Positions 29,290 through 41,909 of a stretch of 64,000 bases of DNA are shown here, piece after piece. The notes under the pieces are model-generated. The model was not told the origin of the DNA. It saw only the letters and a list, made by a program, of their open reading frames with translations, and did not search any database. The translations under genes and the position numbers were made by a program. Source of the DNA: Stichopus chloronotus (Eukaryota; Echinodermata; Holothuroidea; Aspidochirotida; Stichopodidae); assembly GCA_021234535.1 (NCBI GenBank), contig CM037839.1:10169419-10233418 (forward strand), written 5' to 3'. Numbering within the stretch: position 1 is the first letter of the stretch; the number at the start of each line of letters is the position of its first letter.

Positions 29290-29840
29290 AAAAGTACATT
29301 AGCGATTAAGTTAAAAAATTGGTAAAGTTGAGCATGATGCCAAAATGTTCGAGATGTATTGGTTGTATGGTAAATTGAGTCAAATTTGCTGATTTTTTAG
29401 AAAAGAAGCAAAATTTTGCCCCAAAATTGCTATTTTCAGCATATCTCGACAAGTATTTGAGCATGCAATGCAAAATTTTGCAAGAACTTACCTGAGCATG
29501 AAATATTCACGGTATATCACTTCTGTAGTAAAGAGAGTGAAATTTGCACTACCTTAGAACACATTGTTCAACATTTTATAAGTGCAATGGTAAATCAGTG
29601 AAATTTGTGGATTTTTGATAAAAAAGCAAGTTTTGACCAAAATTTTGTATTTCCAGCTTATCTTGAGAACTACTAGACCAATCAACTATAAAGCTTTGTA
29701 AGGACTTACCTCAAAACACATTGTTCAACATAATACTAATACAATGGTAAATCCAGTGAAATCTCAGTGCTGATATTTGAGAAAGCCAATTTTTGCTCAA
29801 AATTCGGCTTTTCCACCATATCTTGTACGTGTGACAAGTG
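29290..29840 (+). repeat. Degenerate tandem repeat, three units
   Basis: The words 'atggtaaat(c)cagtgaaat', 'caaaattttg', 'ttccagcatatct' and 'aacacattgttcaaca' recur in the same order starting near 29365, 29587 and 29742. Spacing is unequal (about 220 and 155 bp), implying deletion in one unit. Confidence 0.5.
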
Positions 29841-29889
29841 CAGTCCACTTGCTGCATATGTCAAACAGTTTACAATTCCATCATCTTGA

Positions 29890-31129
29890 GTATTGCACAG
29901 AGAGTGTTTATATAGTGCATATATAGTACTGTCTCCTCAGAAGAATGTCTTTTCCTGTTGCCAAAAAACCACAACCCGGAAGTTAACACTTCTTTCTAAT
30001 CTACATTTCCACATGTGCTGTAATTGTACTTTGTTAACTGTGCATACAGATGATAACAAAGTCCCTGGTGTAGAAGAATTAACCAAAGAATTAAGCAAGG
30101 GCTCCATGCAGCATCAGCATAATCTGCTATAGGAATGTGGTTTGACAATTTATATCAAGATATGCAGTAGTATGACTAGTTTAAATTTTTAAGAGTACCT
30201 GACAGATGATGGTTTTCATTATCTGGCATTCCTGAACAAGAAATTGTCTGTATGCAAGTTGAGAAAATGCACATTGTAAAAAGCTAGACACCATACATGT
30301 GTAGTTTCCTTCTCACAAATCAACTATCATGCTGAGCACAACATCCAACACAACCTACAGCGTTGAATCGCTGTCAGGGTTTTCGGTCTATTTTAGTTTG
30401 GTCTGAGTCGAACCTAAAATGTTACATCCAACAATGATAGCAAAGTGCTACCCCTTTTGGCAGAAAATGTATCTCACATTCAAAGTCGTAGCCATAGTAC
30501 ATCGATTGGGTTTAGAGGAGGATGTGCCAGAACAAAAATGGTCCTCTTGGATCCACTGGAGGATTAATAACTGCCACAGTACTTGATAATCATTAATTGT
30601 GAAAATCTGCCCTTACCTAAGGTTTCATTCCTTAACATAACTTCATTAAATTGACCGAATACTATTTACATGAGTCAAACACAAATTTCCATCAATGGCC
30701 AAAAAGCTGTTTGAACACTCAGGAGATGAAAAATATTTTAGTCATACTCAATCACTTGAGAATGAATTTGTTAATCTCACCATGGAGCATATACTGACTA
30801 CAATAGATATTCAATCTCCTGTTCTTGACTAAGGTAGTTTTCTCCATGGGCGAGGTGAGGGGAGACAAGATTGTGATGCACAGTATACTTTAGTTTGTCA
30901 AGAGGAAATTTGTCATGATAAAATGACTCTGACTAAAAAAGCTGGTCTCCTTTCTGTATTCGAGCAATTATGCCTGCAAACATATGTTTAGAAACTGGCA
31001 ATATCAGCATTCAGTAACTTTTGGCACAGAATTCAGTAATTTCAGAATTACATGGAAAGAAGTCAAGATGTTAAATTTGAATTGATTTTCATTTTGTAAA
31101 GTACATTTTCCAGTTTGCAGCTTCACTTG
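29890..31129. other. No feature recognised
   Basis: AT-rich sequence with only short unsupported open frames. Confidence 0.35.
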
Positions 31130-31795
31130 GATTCCTTACAGTGATCTGCATTGCTTGAATCTGTGTTTTCATTTGTGGTGGGACGCGTGTATGCATTTAT
31201 TGTGCATGTTTGTACATACATTCACAGCAGTTTTCTACCAATTAGCCTTCCACACTAAACTATCACAGTACAGTACTGTCATGATACTGCTCCATGAAGA
31301 GGCAAATTAGTTTTCTCAGAAACGATGGAGCATGATCACGTTGACTGTTTACATGTTTGGCAGCGTCTTGCATTTCAATTAAATGATGGTAATTTGTTTT
31401 ATTAATGATAGGAAAATACTGAAATTGTTACAGATAATGGGATATTTTCAATTCTGCACTTTCTCCAGCTTCAGCTTGAATCTGTACTTTCATTTGTGGA
31501 AAGCCTGTGTGTTCATTCTGCATTTATGTCCATACATAAACAGCAATAGATTCATGCTGCTTGTTTTCTGACATAGACGTACACACTACACTACCACAGT
31601 ACTGTCATGATATTGCTCCATGGAGAGGCAAATTACTTTTCGTAGAAGTGATAGAGCATGACCACCTCAACTGCATGTTTACATTTTTGACAGGATCTGG
31701 TATTTCACTTAAATGATGATATTTGTTTAAAATGACAGGAAAATACTGAAATTGCTACAGATAATTTGGACATTTTCAATTTTGCACTTTCAATT
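31130..31795 (+). repeat. 326-bp tandem duplication
   Basis: Two copies in direct order. 'tactgtcatgata.tgctccatg.agaggcaaatta' begins at 31274 and 31600 (326 bp apart), and 'ggaaaatactgaaattg' begins at 31411 and 31738 (327 bp apart). The copies have diverged by substitutions and small indels, so the duplication is not recent. Confidence 0.8.
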
Positions 31796-32439
31796 TTCTT
31801 CTCAAGTTTTTATGTCTTTTGTGTTGCACTATGTTTTGAGGAATTTTTTTTTTTTCCCATTTCCCTCAAAACGGTAAACAATGGTCCATGTGTATTGTAA
31901 TTCAGTGACAGACACGCGTTTACAACTTAAAACAATTGATGAAGAATCAAAGCAGTGCAGGTTATTTCTGAAATGTAAATTATGTGAATCCCGCACCTCA
32001 ATTAGGACAACTTCATGGGCCAATGTGCCATGATTTCTGTAAGTTAAGGGCTATTCACATGAAGTACGTCTACAGTACAGTTCACGGCTCATGCAGCTTT
32101 AAATATCAACAAAAATATGTAAAGTCTTTCTCACATCTTCTCCTAATAAACATGGGAAACTGGGTTGAAACAAAAACAAAAGATGAATCTGTAACATATT
32201 TTGAATATGCTAAATCTTTATCCCATGTTTTCCCAACTACCAAGTCTCTCCTAAAACTTAGTAAGTCAATACAGAGTGCTATAGCAATATCAGCTAAGCA
32301 ACATGGCGGAAATTCACTCGTCTTTATGTGGCCAAATGGAATTACAGACTACCGCTCAGCAAGATCTTGCCTGCATATGGAATGGTCTATCAAAGTCTTT
32401 TGTCCTTGTAATGTCTATGGTGAAAATGTTAAAGGTCTG

Positions 32440-33005
32440 GTGACATGAAAATGACATTTTCAGGTACTGGGTGCATTAGGCATTCAAAATGTTGAAAATA
32501 GCCTCAAATTGGGTCAAAATCCATCAAAAATTGACAAATTTACAGGCAAATTAGTGTCTCACAGCTGTGTCATGAATAAACATTGGCTAAATATGCAAAT
32601 TTGTGATGTCACGGGAGGGACTCCTAGGATTTGTCTTATGTTAATCCTTTGTTTATGTAACCTTTATTTCAAGGTCATTTGATAATTTTACATGCCCAGA
32701 GGGTTTTATTTTGGAAACATGTATTTTCTCCTTCAAAAATATCGATATCACTTACCAATGTGAAACTCAGTAATTAAGTAATTAAGAGGCAAAATATGTA
32801 GGGTTAACAAAAGAAAAACTGACACTGTGCAACACTCCACGTCATCTGTTTTGCATTTTCTTCAAACTTTGAAAAGTCATATCTCAAAAACGGTAATAGA
32901 TACAAACAAAATTCCAACGGATTTTCACTCAGGGTTTTACTTTATAACGTTTGCATGAAGGGAGCTCTTTTCTGGAAGCGTGTCACCCGACCTTTAAAAG
33001 ATTAT
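32440..33005 (+). repeat. Dispersed ~550-bp repeat, copy A (uninterrupted)
   Basis: Matches 51680-52470 in the same orientation. Shared blocks are 'gtgacatgaaaatgacatttt', 'aatccatca.a....gaca', 'catgaa..aacattgg.taa.tat.caaattt', 'aacctt.atttcaagg', 'atatcgatatcacttacc' and 'caacactccacgtcat'. No open frame. It serves as the reference for the insertion in copy B. Confidence 0.7.
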
Positions 33006-34975
33006 GCTTTAAATACTCATTTCAATATCAGTAAAGAGAACTGGAGCTCCTCTGCAACTGTTTTACCTTCTTCTTCTTCTTCTTCTTTTTCAAAATTATG
33101 TCACTCATGAGGATGCTGAATTCCTGATGTGTTTTTATAAGCAGAGCATCAACCAGTTGTGGCACTCCGTCGTCAGAGGTATTGTATAATTTGAGCAATT
33201 TGAAATTTTCTGAGTCTTCATGTAAATGATCACAGACTGATTAAACAAAAGTTTATAAAATGATGAATAAATGCATTACAAATCTCCTTCAATGAAGAGT
33301 TAATAGTGTCAGTGAATGTTGCAGTTTTAGAATGTTCTAACACCTGCTACAATTCATGTACTGTACAAACATTGGTCACATACATGCAGTAATGCTATTC
33401 AGTGGGTGAATTAAACATTTTCTGTACAAACAGTACCGCATATGAAGATTTTGTGAACTTCACAAAGGGTTTTCTTCAGATGACCACATCACCACACCTT
33501 TCACTATGATAGAATGTGCAAGCTACAGTAACAAACATAAGCAGGTCCTAATGGGGGGGGGGGGGGGGAGGGACGAGTATGTCAGAAGAAATTCTAAAAG
33601 TGTAGCACATGTACTAACCATGTTTCAGACTTAAGTACCTTAAGTTGCAAAGTACTTAGTTAAGCTTCATTGAGATTTCAGTCGCTTAAAACTTCTAGCT
33701 CTAGGGTGCTTGAGCTTTGCAATAAAGGGTCCTAATAATAGTACGTACAGTATACTAATGGTGGGGACTGGGTGAGTGATGGAGGAATGAGCAACACTAT
33801 TCTGGGAGATCTCTCATTCCAGGTGGACCTTGGAAACCATCAATCACAGGAAGATACCCTAATGTGTTGTAACATAATGCTACAGTACACGGTGGGTCAA
33901 CAAAACTCCAACCATATATGTGTGCAAATTCTGGAGTTTTCTTTGCACCATTATATGCTGTAGAGTGTTTAATCAAAACACTACGTATTGTACAGTTTCA
34001 AAGGGGCTACAGTACAGTAAATACCATCGGAAACTTAAACCGGTGCAATTTACTATAGACAGCTTCCTGAGCAATGTTGTGATACAGGAAGCTATACGTA
34101 CAGTAGCTACCACAGCATGCATCCATGTATACAGCTGTACAAACTGGACAATCCATGGAATTTGTTTTGCAATCCTCCAGCTACACAAGAATTGCATGTA
34201 ACTTCGCTGCCCTTAAACAAACTGTTGACAGTTTGATAACAGAAAATCCTGACAATTGTGGGTCGCACATGCATGGGTAACTCTACTCTTGGTAACATGG
34301 TGTAACAAAAAACCCCATACAGTACTGTGCTTGACATACTGTAGTTGCAGTTAAATCAATCATAGCAATCATAAACAAATTAAAAAAAAAAGTAATTCTA
34401 ACCTTGCAGCATACAAATCTCAACTAATGTGTAGCAATGTGCTAAATTTTACCAGGGAATTGTGCAAAACTATGCCTTTCTTCAATGTTGGTATGTTAGC
34501 AATGTTCACTTAACTGGGTCATCTGCATTTAATGTTCAGTGCAAGAAAAGGGTATTGAAGAACTTTGTGAGACCTGACTGTGACCCATGGAAATTAGTCA
34601 GGTAATACAGTGACTCCATGCCAATATGGGAGAGTACTCTACCGGTACCAATTAAAGACTCCCAAAATTTTGCTGTGTTGTACAGAGCTTGTAGGATACA
34701 CACTACAGTATACGTATCTATAGTACACTTACAATTCAAAGGCATATTCAAGAGCATTATCTAAACTTAAAATCACTGTTCTATTTTTCAGCTATCAATT
34801 TCAACTCTGACTGCTGCCTCTGCTGGACATTAAGTACCGTAAATTTGACATGACAATGGTCATTTGGTCATCGAGGGATTTCTAAATAGCAGTTTGACGC
34901 TGAAACAACACAATTAATTGAAACATGACCAGCTTCACAGTCCATACAACACTGAACTTCCTTTAGACTGTCAAT
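33006..34975. other. No gene recognised; microsatellite and G-run
   Basis: Contains a (CTT)n run near 33070-33088 and a poly-G run near 33553-33568. Short open frames lack support. Confidence 0.35.
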
Positions 34976-34979
34976 ATTA

Positions 34980-35570
34980 GACAAAACTTGCAAACTTCAA
35001 GGGTGCAGACCTGACAAAGCCTTTGACCTTCCCTGAAAATGTAGGAATCATTTACTAGATAAAGAAGGGAGGAATATGCAACAACCAGCTTGAACCCTCA
35101 AGCAAGTCATTCAAACTTGGTACACAGTACCACTTTCATGTTGTAATTTGACCTGTGATAACAACAAACTGACCTTTGACCACAAATCTTGGGATTATCT
35201 GCTGACCGGAAGCCACACGTACTACAGTCTCTGTACTGATTCTCCTTCGCTTCAGGTCAGATGGAACAATTTTCCAAATTTTAATGAAGCTTTGACCTTA
35301 AAACTCATTACAAAATTTGTGGGGGGATCTTCAGTTTAACTTGCAATAACTACTGTATCCCTTCATGTCAAGTCTGAAATTCCAATCCAGTTTTTCACAC
35401 TTAAACCAACTCTTTCAACCACAGATTTACGTCTGGGCTAGTATGCTGCAAAGTAATTGCTACCATGAGATATCTAGATCGAGTTTGAAGTTCGGATTTG
35501 TACAGAACTGTGCAGATATCATGTTAAAAGTTTTTTTTTAATGTTTTGACCTATGCTAACCTCAAAAGAA
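34980..35570 (+). repeat. Strongly diverged DR1-satellite-like stretch
   Basis: Recognisable words: 'tttgaccttccctgaaaatgtaggaatcatttactag', 'aaactgacctttgaccac', 'gattatctgctgacc' and 'gagatatctagatcgagtttgaagttc'. The monomer order is disturbed and no hairpin end is present. Confidence 0.45.
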
Positions 35571-35574
35571 ATTT

Positions 35575-36795
35575 TAAAATGCCATTAAAAACATCAGCAT
35601 TAATTTCCTGTTCGTGTTCAACTATCTGAATCTCAAACTTTTGCATCTTCAAATACAGGATTTTCTGCTCCAACATTAACCTCAAAGATGTATGGAAAAT
35701 CGAAGAGATCATCTGCTTTACGGCTATACAGTACTGCACGTGTACATACCAACTATTCGTGACAACTACGAAGTCTCACGCAATTGACAAGTTCAGTACA
35801 ATTACAGTACTTATGCTCATCATGTCACACGACACATAAATATTCACTAAAATGACATTGTTGGTGGCAGTCTATTTTTTAGCTTTTGAAACTTCTTGGT
35901 ACTGTATCAAAAGGTCATGTCAGCTTTCATATATACTTTCAAGTACAGTATATATACTTACTACATATCTACTCAAACTTACAATCTTGGTATCACTTCA
36001 TGAGATGTATGCCGTACAGACAATTTGAGTCTTAAACCACATGGATTATTAAAGAGACAAATGGCTGCTGAAATTTCCAGACATACAATATACGTACAGT
36101 ATATGTACAACATACATGCCCAAACTCCTGTGTCAACTTCCTACTGTAGAACGAATGATATGATCTTTCAATTCTTCCTTCCTGTACTAAATTGATATAC
36201 ATAGATGATCAAACTTCGTCCACTAGAGAAACAAACAAAAACATCCATGAAATAGAGGAAACATTTAATCACAATTTACCATACTGTGGCACCTATTGAT
36301 AGATTCCCTGTTTTTCTGTTATGTCTATTGCACTAAGTGGCTATATTGGATCCATATCCAGGATTCTGCCACAGTGGGTTGTCACCCTGAGAAGAGGTCT
36401 GGGAAGGGGAAATATCCCACTATCTGAAATTTTGAGAAAATGTAATTTTACATAACATTATACATCAACATAGGCCTACTCCCTATTTGTTTTCTTTTAT
36501 TTTTAAATATTTCTTATGTGACAATAGAGGGGACACACCTGTTTCACCCCCACCCCTCTGTATCCGCCACTGGAACTGTTCAGACATACGGTACAGAATA
36601 CACAGTAACTTTCGTACATGTGTTAACATCCGTGTAATTATTTACTAACCCAAGACAAGTTCCATTTTCATCTCAGTAAAAAAGACAAGAAGATTTCAAC
36701 ACACAACTAAAGCACCAAGGGTGCAGAGGCTCACACCTGAACATCCTGAAGGTTTCATTTACATATCATTATTCAACTCATACAGTAGGAACCAC
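35575..36795. other. No feature recognised
   Basis: Rich in TACAGTA/TACTGTA words and short palindromes such as 'atatacgtacagtatatgtac', but without a gene or defined repeat. Confidence 0.35.
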
Positions 36796-36799
36796 TATC

Positions 36800-38075
36800 A
36801 CTATACTAAATTATCAACATCGTACAAGAGAATCTGAAGGACAGCACAATTTCAAGAATTTTGTAAGCACCAAAAGTGCGGAAGTTCGAACTTTATAAGT
36901 TTGTGAAAATTTTGATGGTTACTACCAAATACCAATGCTTATGATTGGCATCACTTTTTACATCCAATAATTCTAAAAACAGTCAATTTTTATTTTCCTC
37001 CATGATTTGTGCAGGCTGTGGATACTGTATATGAATTAGTACTAATGAGGAAAAGTGAATGGCAACAAGTTTTGAAAAACAAATGTAAATCATTAACTAC
37101 TCACTCATTAGTGATCATTTGCATGTGACACATCATGGGGACGCTCTTACTTGGACTGCCAATCTTCATTTGAAGTCTTATGTTAAAAAAAACTTGACAC
37201 AAAATTGACAGGTATGTGAAAACTCCTGGAAGTTCATGAAACAAATCAAAGTGCACCTTTAATGTCTATATACTGGTCAACATACTGTACCTGAGGGCAA
37301 TATAATTAGTTCCAGTTACTACACCAACTGACACTTTCCCATTACTCAAATATCACTTATGCACAATAGGGAAATTTGAGACGTGGTCTGACACTTTAAA
37401 GGGACACTTTAACAGTATAAGGAGAAGCATTTTGCAGAATTTCATAAAATGGGCAATAGGCGACACATACAGTAGAACCATAGGCCACAAATTCATGAAC
37501 GCCTTAATGCAAGATAACCACCAACAGAGTATCATTAATATGACCAACCATCAACATTGTACAAGAGAATATGTAGGAGGAGATGCACTCTGCATAATTT
37601 CCTAAAATGTAATTGTACATGGGACCTTGGACTGAGAGTTTTTGATAACCACACATGGATTGCCACTCAGGGAACACTATGTCTACATTAAAAGCTATGA
37701 AAGCATTGTGAGAAGCAGCATTTCATACAAAACTTCACAAAATCGGCCATAAGGCCCACATACATAGGGCCTTCGACTGAAAATCCACGAACACCCTTAA
37801 GGTGCCATTAACAGAGTATCATTGTAACAAACCATCAACATTGTATAAGAAAATTTCTGGTAAGAAAGACATTTTGCAGAATTTCATAAAATGGGCACAT
37901 AGGACCTACATGATATCTTGGACCAAAAATTGTTGCACACCCAAAATGGCCCATCACCTATGGAACACTGTGTCCAAGTTCATACAAATCCATGAAAGCA
38001 TGACACAGGAGAAGCATTTTGAACAATTGTGAACAGATACACAGACAGACTGGCAGACAGACACATAGACGAGAT
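36800..38075 (+). repeat. ~147-bp tandem array with GACAGACAGAC-type end
   Basis: 'ttgcagaatttcataaaatggg' occurs at about 37432 and 37874 (about 441 bp, or 3 x 147), with decayed versions between them, and 'atcaacattgtacaagagaa' recurs near 36808, 37550 and 37830. Other recurring words are 'ggaccttgga', 'agagtatcatt' and 'ggaacactgtgtc'. The array ends in 'acagacagactggcagacagacac' near 38040. It is unrelated in sequence to the DR1 satellite but nearly equal in period. Confidence 0.7.
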
Positions 38076-39370
38076 CTATCACAACAGCTCACATCAGTTA
38101 CCTGGTAGTGAACTAAAGATAAAGTACAGTAAGAATACTAAATACGTAAAAATACTGTACATGTAAAGACTTCATAGAAATAAATACATGATACAAGTAA
38201 TATACAGTAATACTATTAAATAGCATGGCCATACACACTCCATAAATATCTATTAGGGGAATGGCAGAGGGGTTGAAGGTTACCAGAAAATGTAGAGGGA
38301 CGAGCATTAGCTGCGACAAGACAGGTTAGTTTGAAATTATGTAAATACACAGTAATCCGGATTACACTGTCTATTTTCAAGTATACTGCGAGACTCAAGA
38401 CTACATATTCGCTTTTTTCCTTTCCAACATATCGTGACAGTGCAAGGGCATGAACCTGATAACTGTGAAGATTGCAGGAAAATTTTACTGTATTTGCTGG
38501 TACTGTATATCCTGGTACATTCAATTTCTTGAGACACACAGTTATTACTGTATTTCTAATTGTTTTCTTAGCAAGAGGAGGTAGAAAAAAACCACAGTGA
38601 CTTCAACAGCACCATTAAACAATACTCAGTAATATGAATATCCTATCATTATCATTCATATTAAAGATGCCCATATGAAAACTTATTGAATGTTACCAAA
38701 CTTGTGCAACTTAGTCTCATACAGGAAGACACATCTGAAATACAACTGTTGACTGGTCCAATGAAATCTGTGACAAACCGTTTTTATTACAAAGAGGTTC
38801 CACTCCATTCTATTGCAACATTAATTAACATTGCAGCTCATTGCATCCATAACATTTCAAATAATCCTTTAAAAATGCCACCAAAGTCAACACAGCTCTG
38901 ACAACTGATATATTCAGGAAAGGTAATATGGCTACAGGCATGGAAAATCAAGCAGAAAGATATCGTTCTATTTGTAATGTGTGAGAAAAATCAATTCCTT
39001 TAAAAAAAAAAAGTTGCTACATAAAATGATTGTAATGGAAATGCAATAGTCAGTATACCGTATATAACAGATGTGTGTAATTATACTTTTATTTGCATTT
39101 TCATTTATTATTCATACTATTTTATTTGATTTTTTTATGCTATTTGCATTCTCAAGATTTTGTCAAAACTTTTCTCACAAATGTCATCATTAGTTCAAAA
39201 TCACAATATTTGAAAAAAAAAAAAAGGATCTGTGGAAAGATTCAACAGAGGAGTCTGTGTTAGCAGAGTAGTAACACTAATGGGAACATCTTGCTGAGTG
39301 GAGTTCACAGTATAAACAACTGTACAGTTGTACTGTAAGTACAATATTCACTTCTATGTGACATCTTGAC
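38076..39370. other. No gene recognised
   Basis: AT-rich, A-runs near 39003-39013 and 39213-39226. Nothing else supported. Confidence 0.35.
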
Positions 39371-39375
39371 AACTG

Positions 39376-39692
39376 AAGCCTGGTCTCACATACCCCGTGC
39401 TCAGGGTATAACACCGAGTTACCTCGCGCTCGAGTAACGTGAGAACGCCGGTGTACTCGGGGTCGATGTTTAAATTTTGATCCACCTCCAAACGCAAGGT
39501 TCTGAGGTTTTAAACACTGTGTTTATGGTAATAAAGCAAGATAACATGTGTTTTATGACACAGATGACCCGTGCTGCCAGTTCAGGGGGTGCATGTCACA
39601 ACAAGAGGCTAGCGGCACCGCACTTCACAGGAAATATTTGACCTCATTTCTAAGGTAGCACAACCAATTCAATTTTACTTGGGGTATGTGAG
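39376..39692. mobile_element. MITE-like element with GTCTCACATACCCC ends
   Basis: Left end GGTCTCACATACCCC (near 39381) is matched by inverted GGGGTATGTGAGAAC near 39679-39693. The interior is much GC-richer than its surroundings ('accgagttacctcgcgctcgagtaacgtgagaacgccggtg'). A non-autonomous DNA transposon is likely. Exact borders and target duplication are not resolved. Confidence 0.5.
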
Positions 39693-39954
39693 AACGCGCT
39701 GGAAAACACGGTGTTAACTTGCGGTTTTGTCCTTTTGTAAACTTGGGTTTCAGTGCCTGTCGTGCGGTACATGTGACCAAGCCTTTGAAGAGAGGTACAG
39801 TATAAATGGCATAAATCTAAATTTGGTATAAACAGGAAGTACAGTAAAAACAGCATAACAAATAGTATGTTAATTTCCATTGTTAACATTACAGTGCTTT
39901 AACAGTATACTTACCTACTGTACAAAGGACAATGCATACCACTGTTGAAGTTCA

Positions 39955-41640
39955 TACAGTTTACTCTTTGTGGGATACCATGTCTACAAGTTTACAAACT
40001 ATGATCTCTAATGACTTCAAAATGACCTTTGACCTCCCAGACCTCCAGAGTTCGTGTGCTTATCAAGGGCTATGATGTTTACAGCTTGAAGATCAAGCAA
40101 CATTCAGATGCAGATATAGATCCATTAATTCGTTTTAATACTTCAACCTCTAGTGACCTCAAATGACCTTTGATCTCCAACAAAAACAGTGGGGATCATT
40201 TACTTTCAATACTGTAGACTACCAACACAGTAAGTCTGAAGTTCCAGCAACATTCAGTTGCTGAGATATAAATCTTAATAGAAAAAAGATCTTAATAGAT
40301 TTTCACACCTATACCTGTGGTGACCTCAAGTGACCTTTGACCTCCATGAAAAACAATACTGAACATCTGCTCACAATGGACAACCTACAAGTCAAGTTTG
40401 CACTCCTAGCAACTTTACTTTAATGAGTTACTATGTTTGCAAGGTTTTCAAACTGTGACATCTACTGACCTCACCTGACTTTTGAACTACATAAAAAAGT
40501 CAGAGATCATCTACTTATTAAGAGTTACCCATGACAACCATTAGGACTTCCAACAACATTCAGTTGCTGAGATACCTTCCTTCATCGGTGTTCACATTCT
40601 AGCCCCTTGTGTCATCAAATGAACTTTGACCTCCATGAAAGACAATAGGGATCATCTGAACAAAATGGACTAACTTCAAATTTTGTCTAAAGTTCAAGCA
40701 ACATTCAGTTGCAGAGATATTTTACTTAGTAAATTTTCAGACTATAACCTCTGATGATCTCAAACAACCTTTGAAAACGACGAAAAACAATAGGGATCAT
40801 TTACTTACAATGGAGTCAAGTTTGCACTTCTAGCAATTTTCTCTTACTTAGAGTTACCTATGTTTACCATTTCAAGCTCCAACAACATTCAGTTCCTGAG
40901 ATACTTTTCTTCATCAATTTTCAGACTTACACCTCTGGTGACCTCAAATGACCTTTGATGTCCACAAAAAATCATCTATATACATTGGACAACTTATACA
41001 TCAAGCTTGAAGGTCTAGCAACTTTCTCTCGTTGAGATACTGAGTTCACAAGGTTTTCAAACTATGACCTCTATTGACACCTGAAGTCCATTAAAAATGA
41101 CAAATTATCTACTCATCAAGACTACCAATGTGATGAGTATGAAACTCCAGCAACATTCAGTTGCTGAGATCTACACCTTACTTAGTAAAATTTCAGTTCT
41201 TAACCTTTGGTGACCTAAAATGACATTTGACCTCTATGAAAACCAATAGAGATCACATAATTACAATGGACAACTAACAAATCACGTTTGAAGTTCCAGC
41301 AACTTTCCCATATTGAGATACCGTGTTTACAAGTTTTTCAAAGTATGACCTTTTTTAGCCTCACATGACCTTTGACCTCTATAAAAAAAACAGCAATTAT
41401 CTACTCATCAAGGGTTACCACTGTGATCAGGATGAAGTTCCAGCAACATTCAGTTGCTGAGATATCTCCCTTAGTAGGTTTTCATACTGCTAAGCTCTGA
41501 TGATCTCAAATGACTTTTGACTTTCATGAAAAAGAAAGGGATCATCTACTTACAGAGGACTACCTACACACCAACTTTGAAGTTCACAGGCACCTTTCCC
41601 TTCATTTCATATTGTGTTTACAAGCCAAGAAATCACATAC
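39955..41640 (+). repeat. Large DR1 satellite array (145-bp monomers)
   Basis: Eleven or so monomers. DR1 or variant starts at 40023, 40164, 40331, 40476, 40620, 40765, 40949, about 41075, 41221, 41366 and 41511, mostly 144-145 bp apart. Perfect TGACCTTTGACCT occurs at 40023, 40331 and 41366. Exceptions (167, 184, 126 bp) reflect a local duplication near 40275 and rearranged units. A and B monomer types alternate, as in the 3.2-4.1 kb array. The CA microsatellite and hairpin end follow at about 41640 and 41870-41910, separated by an inserted element. Confidence 0.85.
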
Positions 41641-41845
41641 TCACACACACACATCATTCCGAGGACCTCATTGTGCTTTCTTTTGCTTATCTTCCTCAAC
41701 CCTAACCTTAACAATAGACTGTCTATTGTTAATCTTGAGAGGACCAGAGAAATCTATTGAATTTTATACAGAGGACCTAAAATCTATTGTTTCCGTCCTC
41801 GATCCCACCCGAAAACAAGGGCATCCACAAACACACACACACACA
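41640..41845 (+). mobile_element. CA-flanked short element, direct copy
   Basis: Inserted inside the CA microsatellite of the satellite's end module: CA repeats lie on both sides and the hairpin ATTCCTTgc...GCAAGGAAT follows at about 41878-41905. It matches 28985-29250 in inverse orientation and includes the near-palindrome AACAATAGACTGTCTATTGT (41710-41730). Confidence 0.65.
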
Positions 41846-41909
41846 TGCCATCATGATCATAAAGATTCCTTGCACAGATTCCTTCCCTGCCTTTGGCAAG
41901 GAATAAAAA

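Noticed and set aside
31984..32448. 154-codon plus-strand open frame
   Set aside because: The longest frames in AT-rich DNA of this size reach this length by chance. There is no domain, its tail runs into a dispersed repeat, and no splice or promoter context supports it.
37353..37547. Hydrophobic minus-strand frame (MVILMILCWWL...) as a signal peptide or membrane exon of the receptor
   Set aside because: It lies within the 147-bp tandem array and is repeated in decayed form. It is not unique sequence.
39650..39889. Minus-strand frame starting with a signal-peptide-like stretch (MEINILFVMLFLLYFLFIP)
   Set aside because: It could be the missing receptor first exon, but no phase 1 donor is placed after the hydrophobic run, and the frame enters the MITE-like element.
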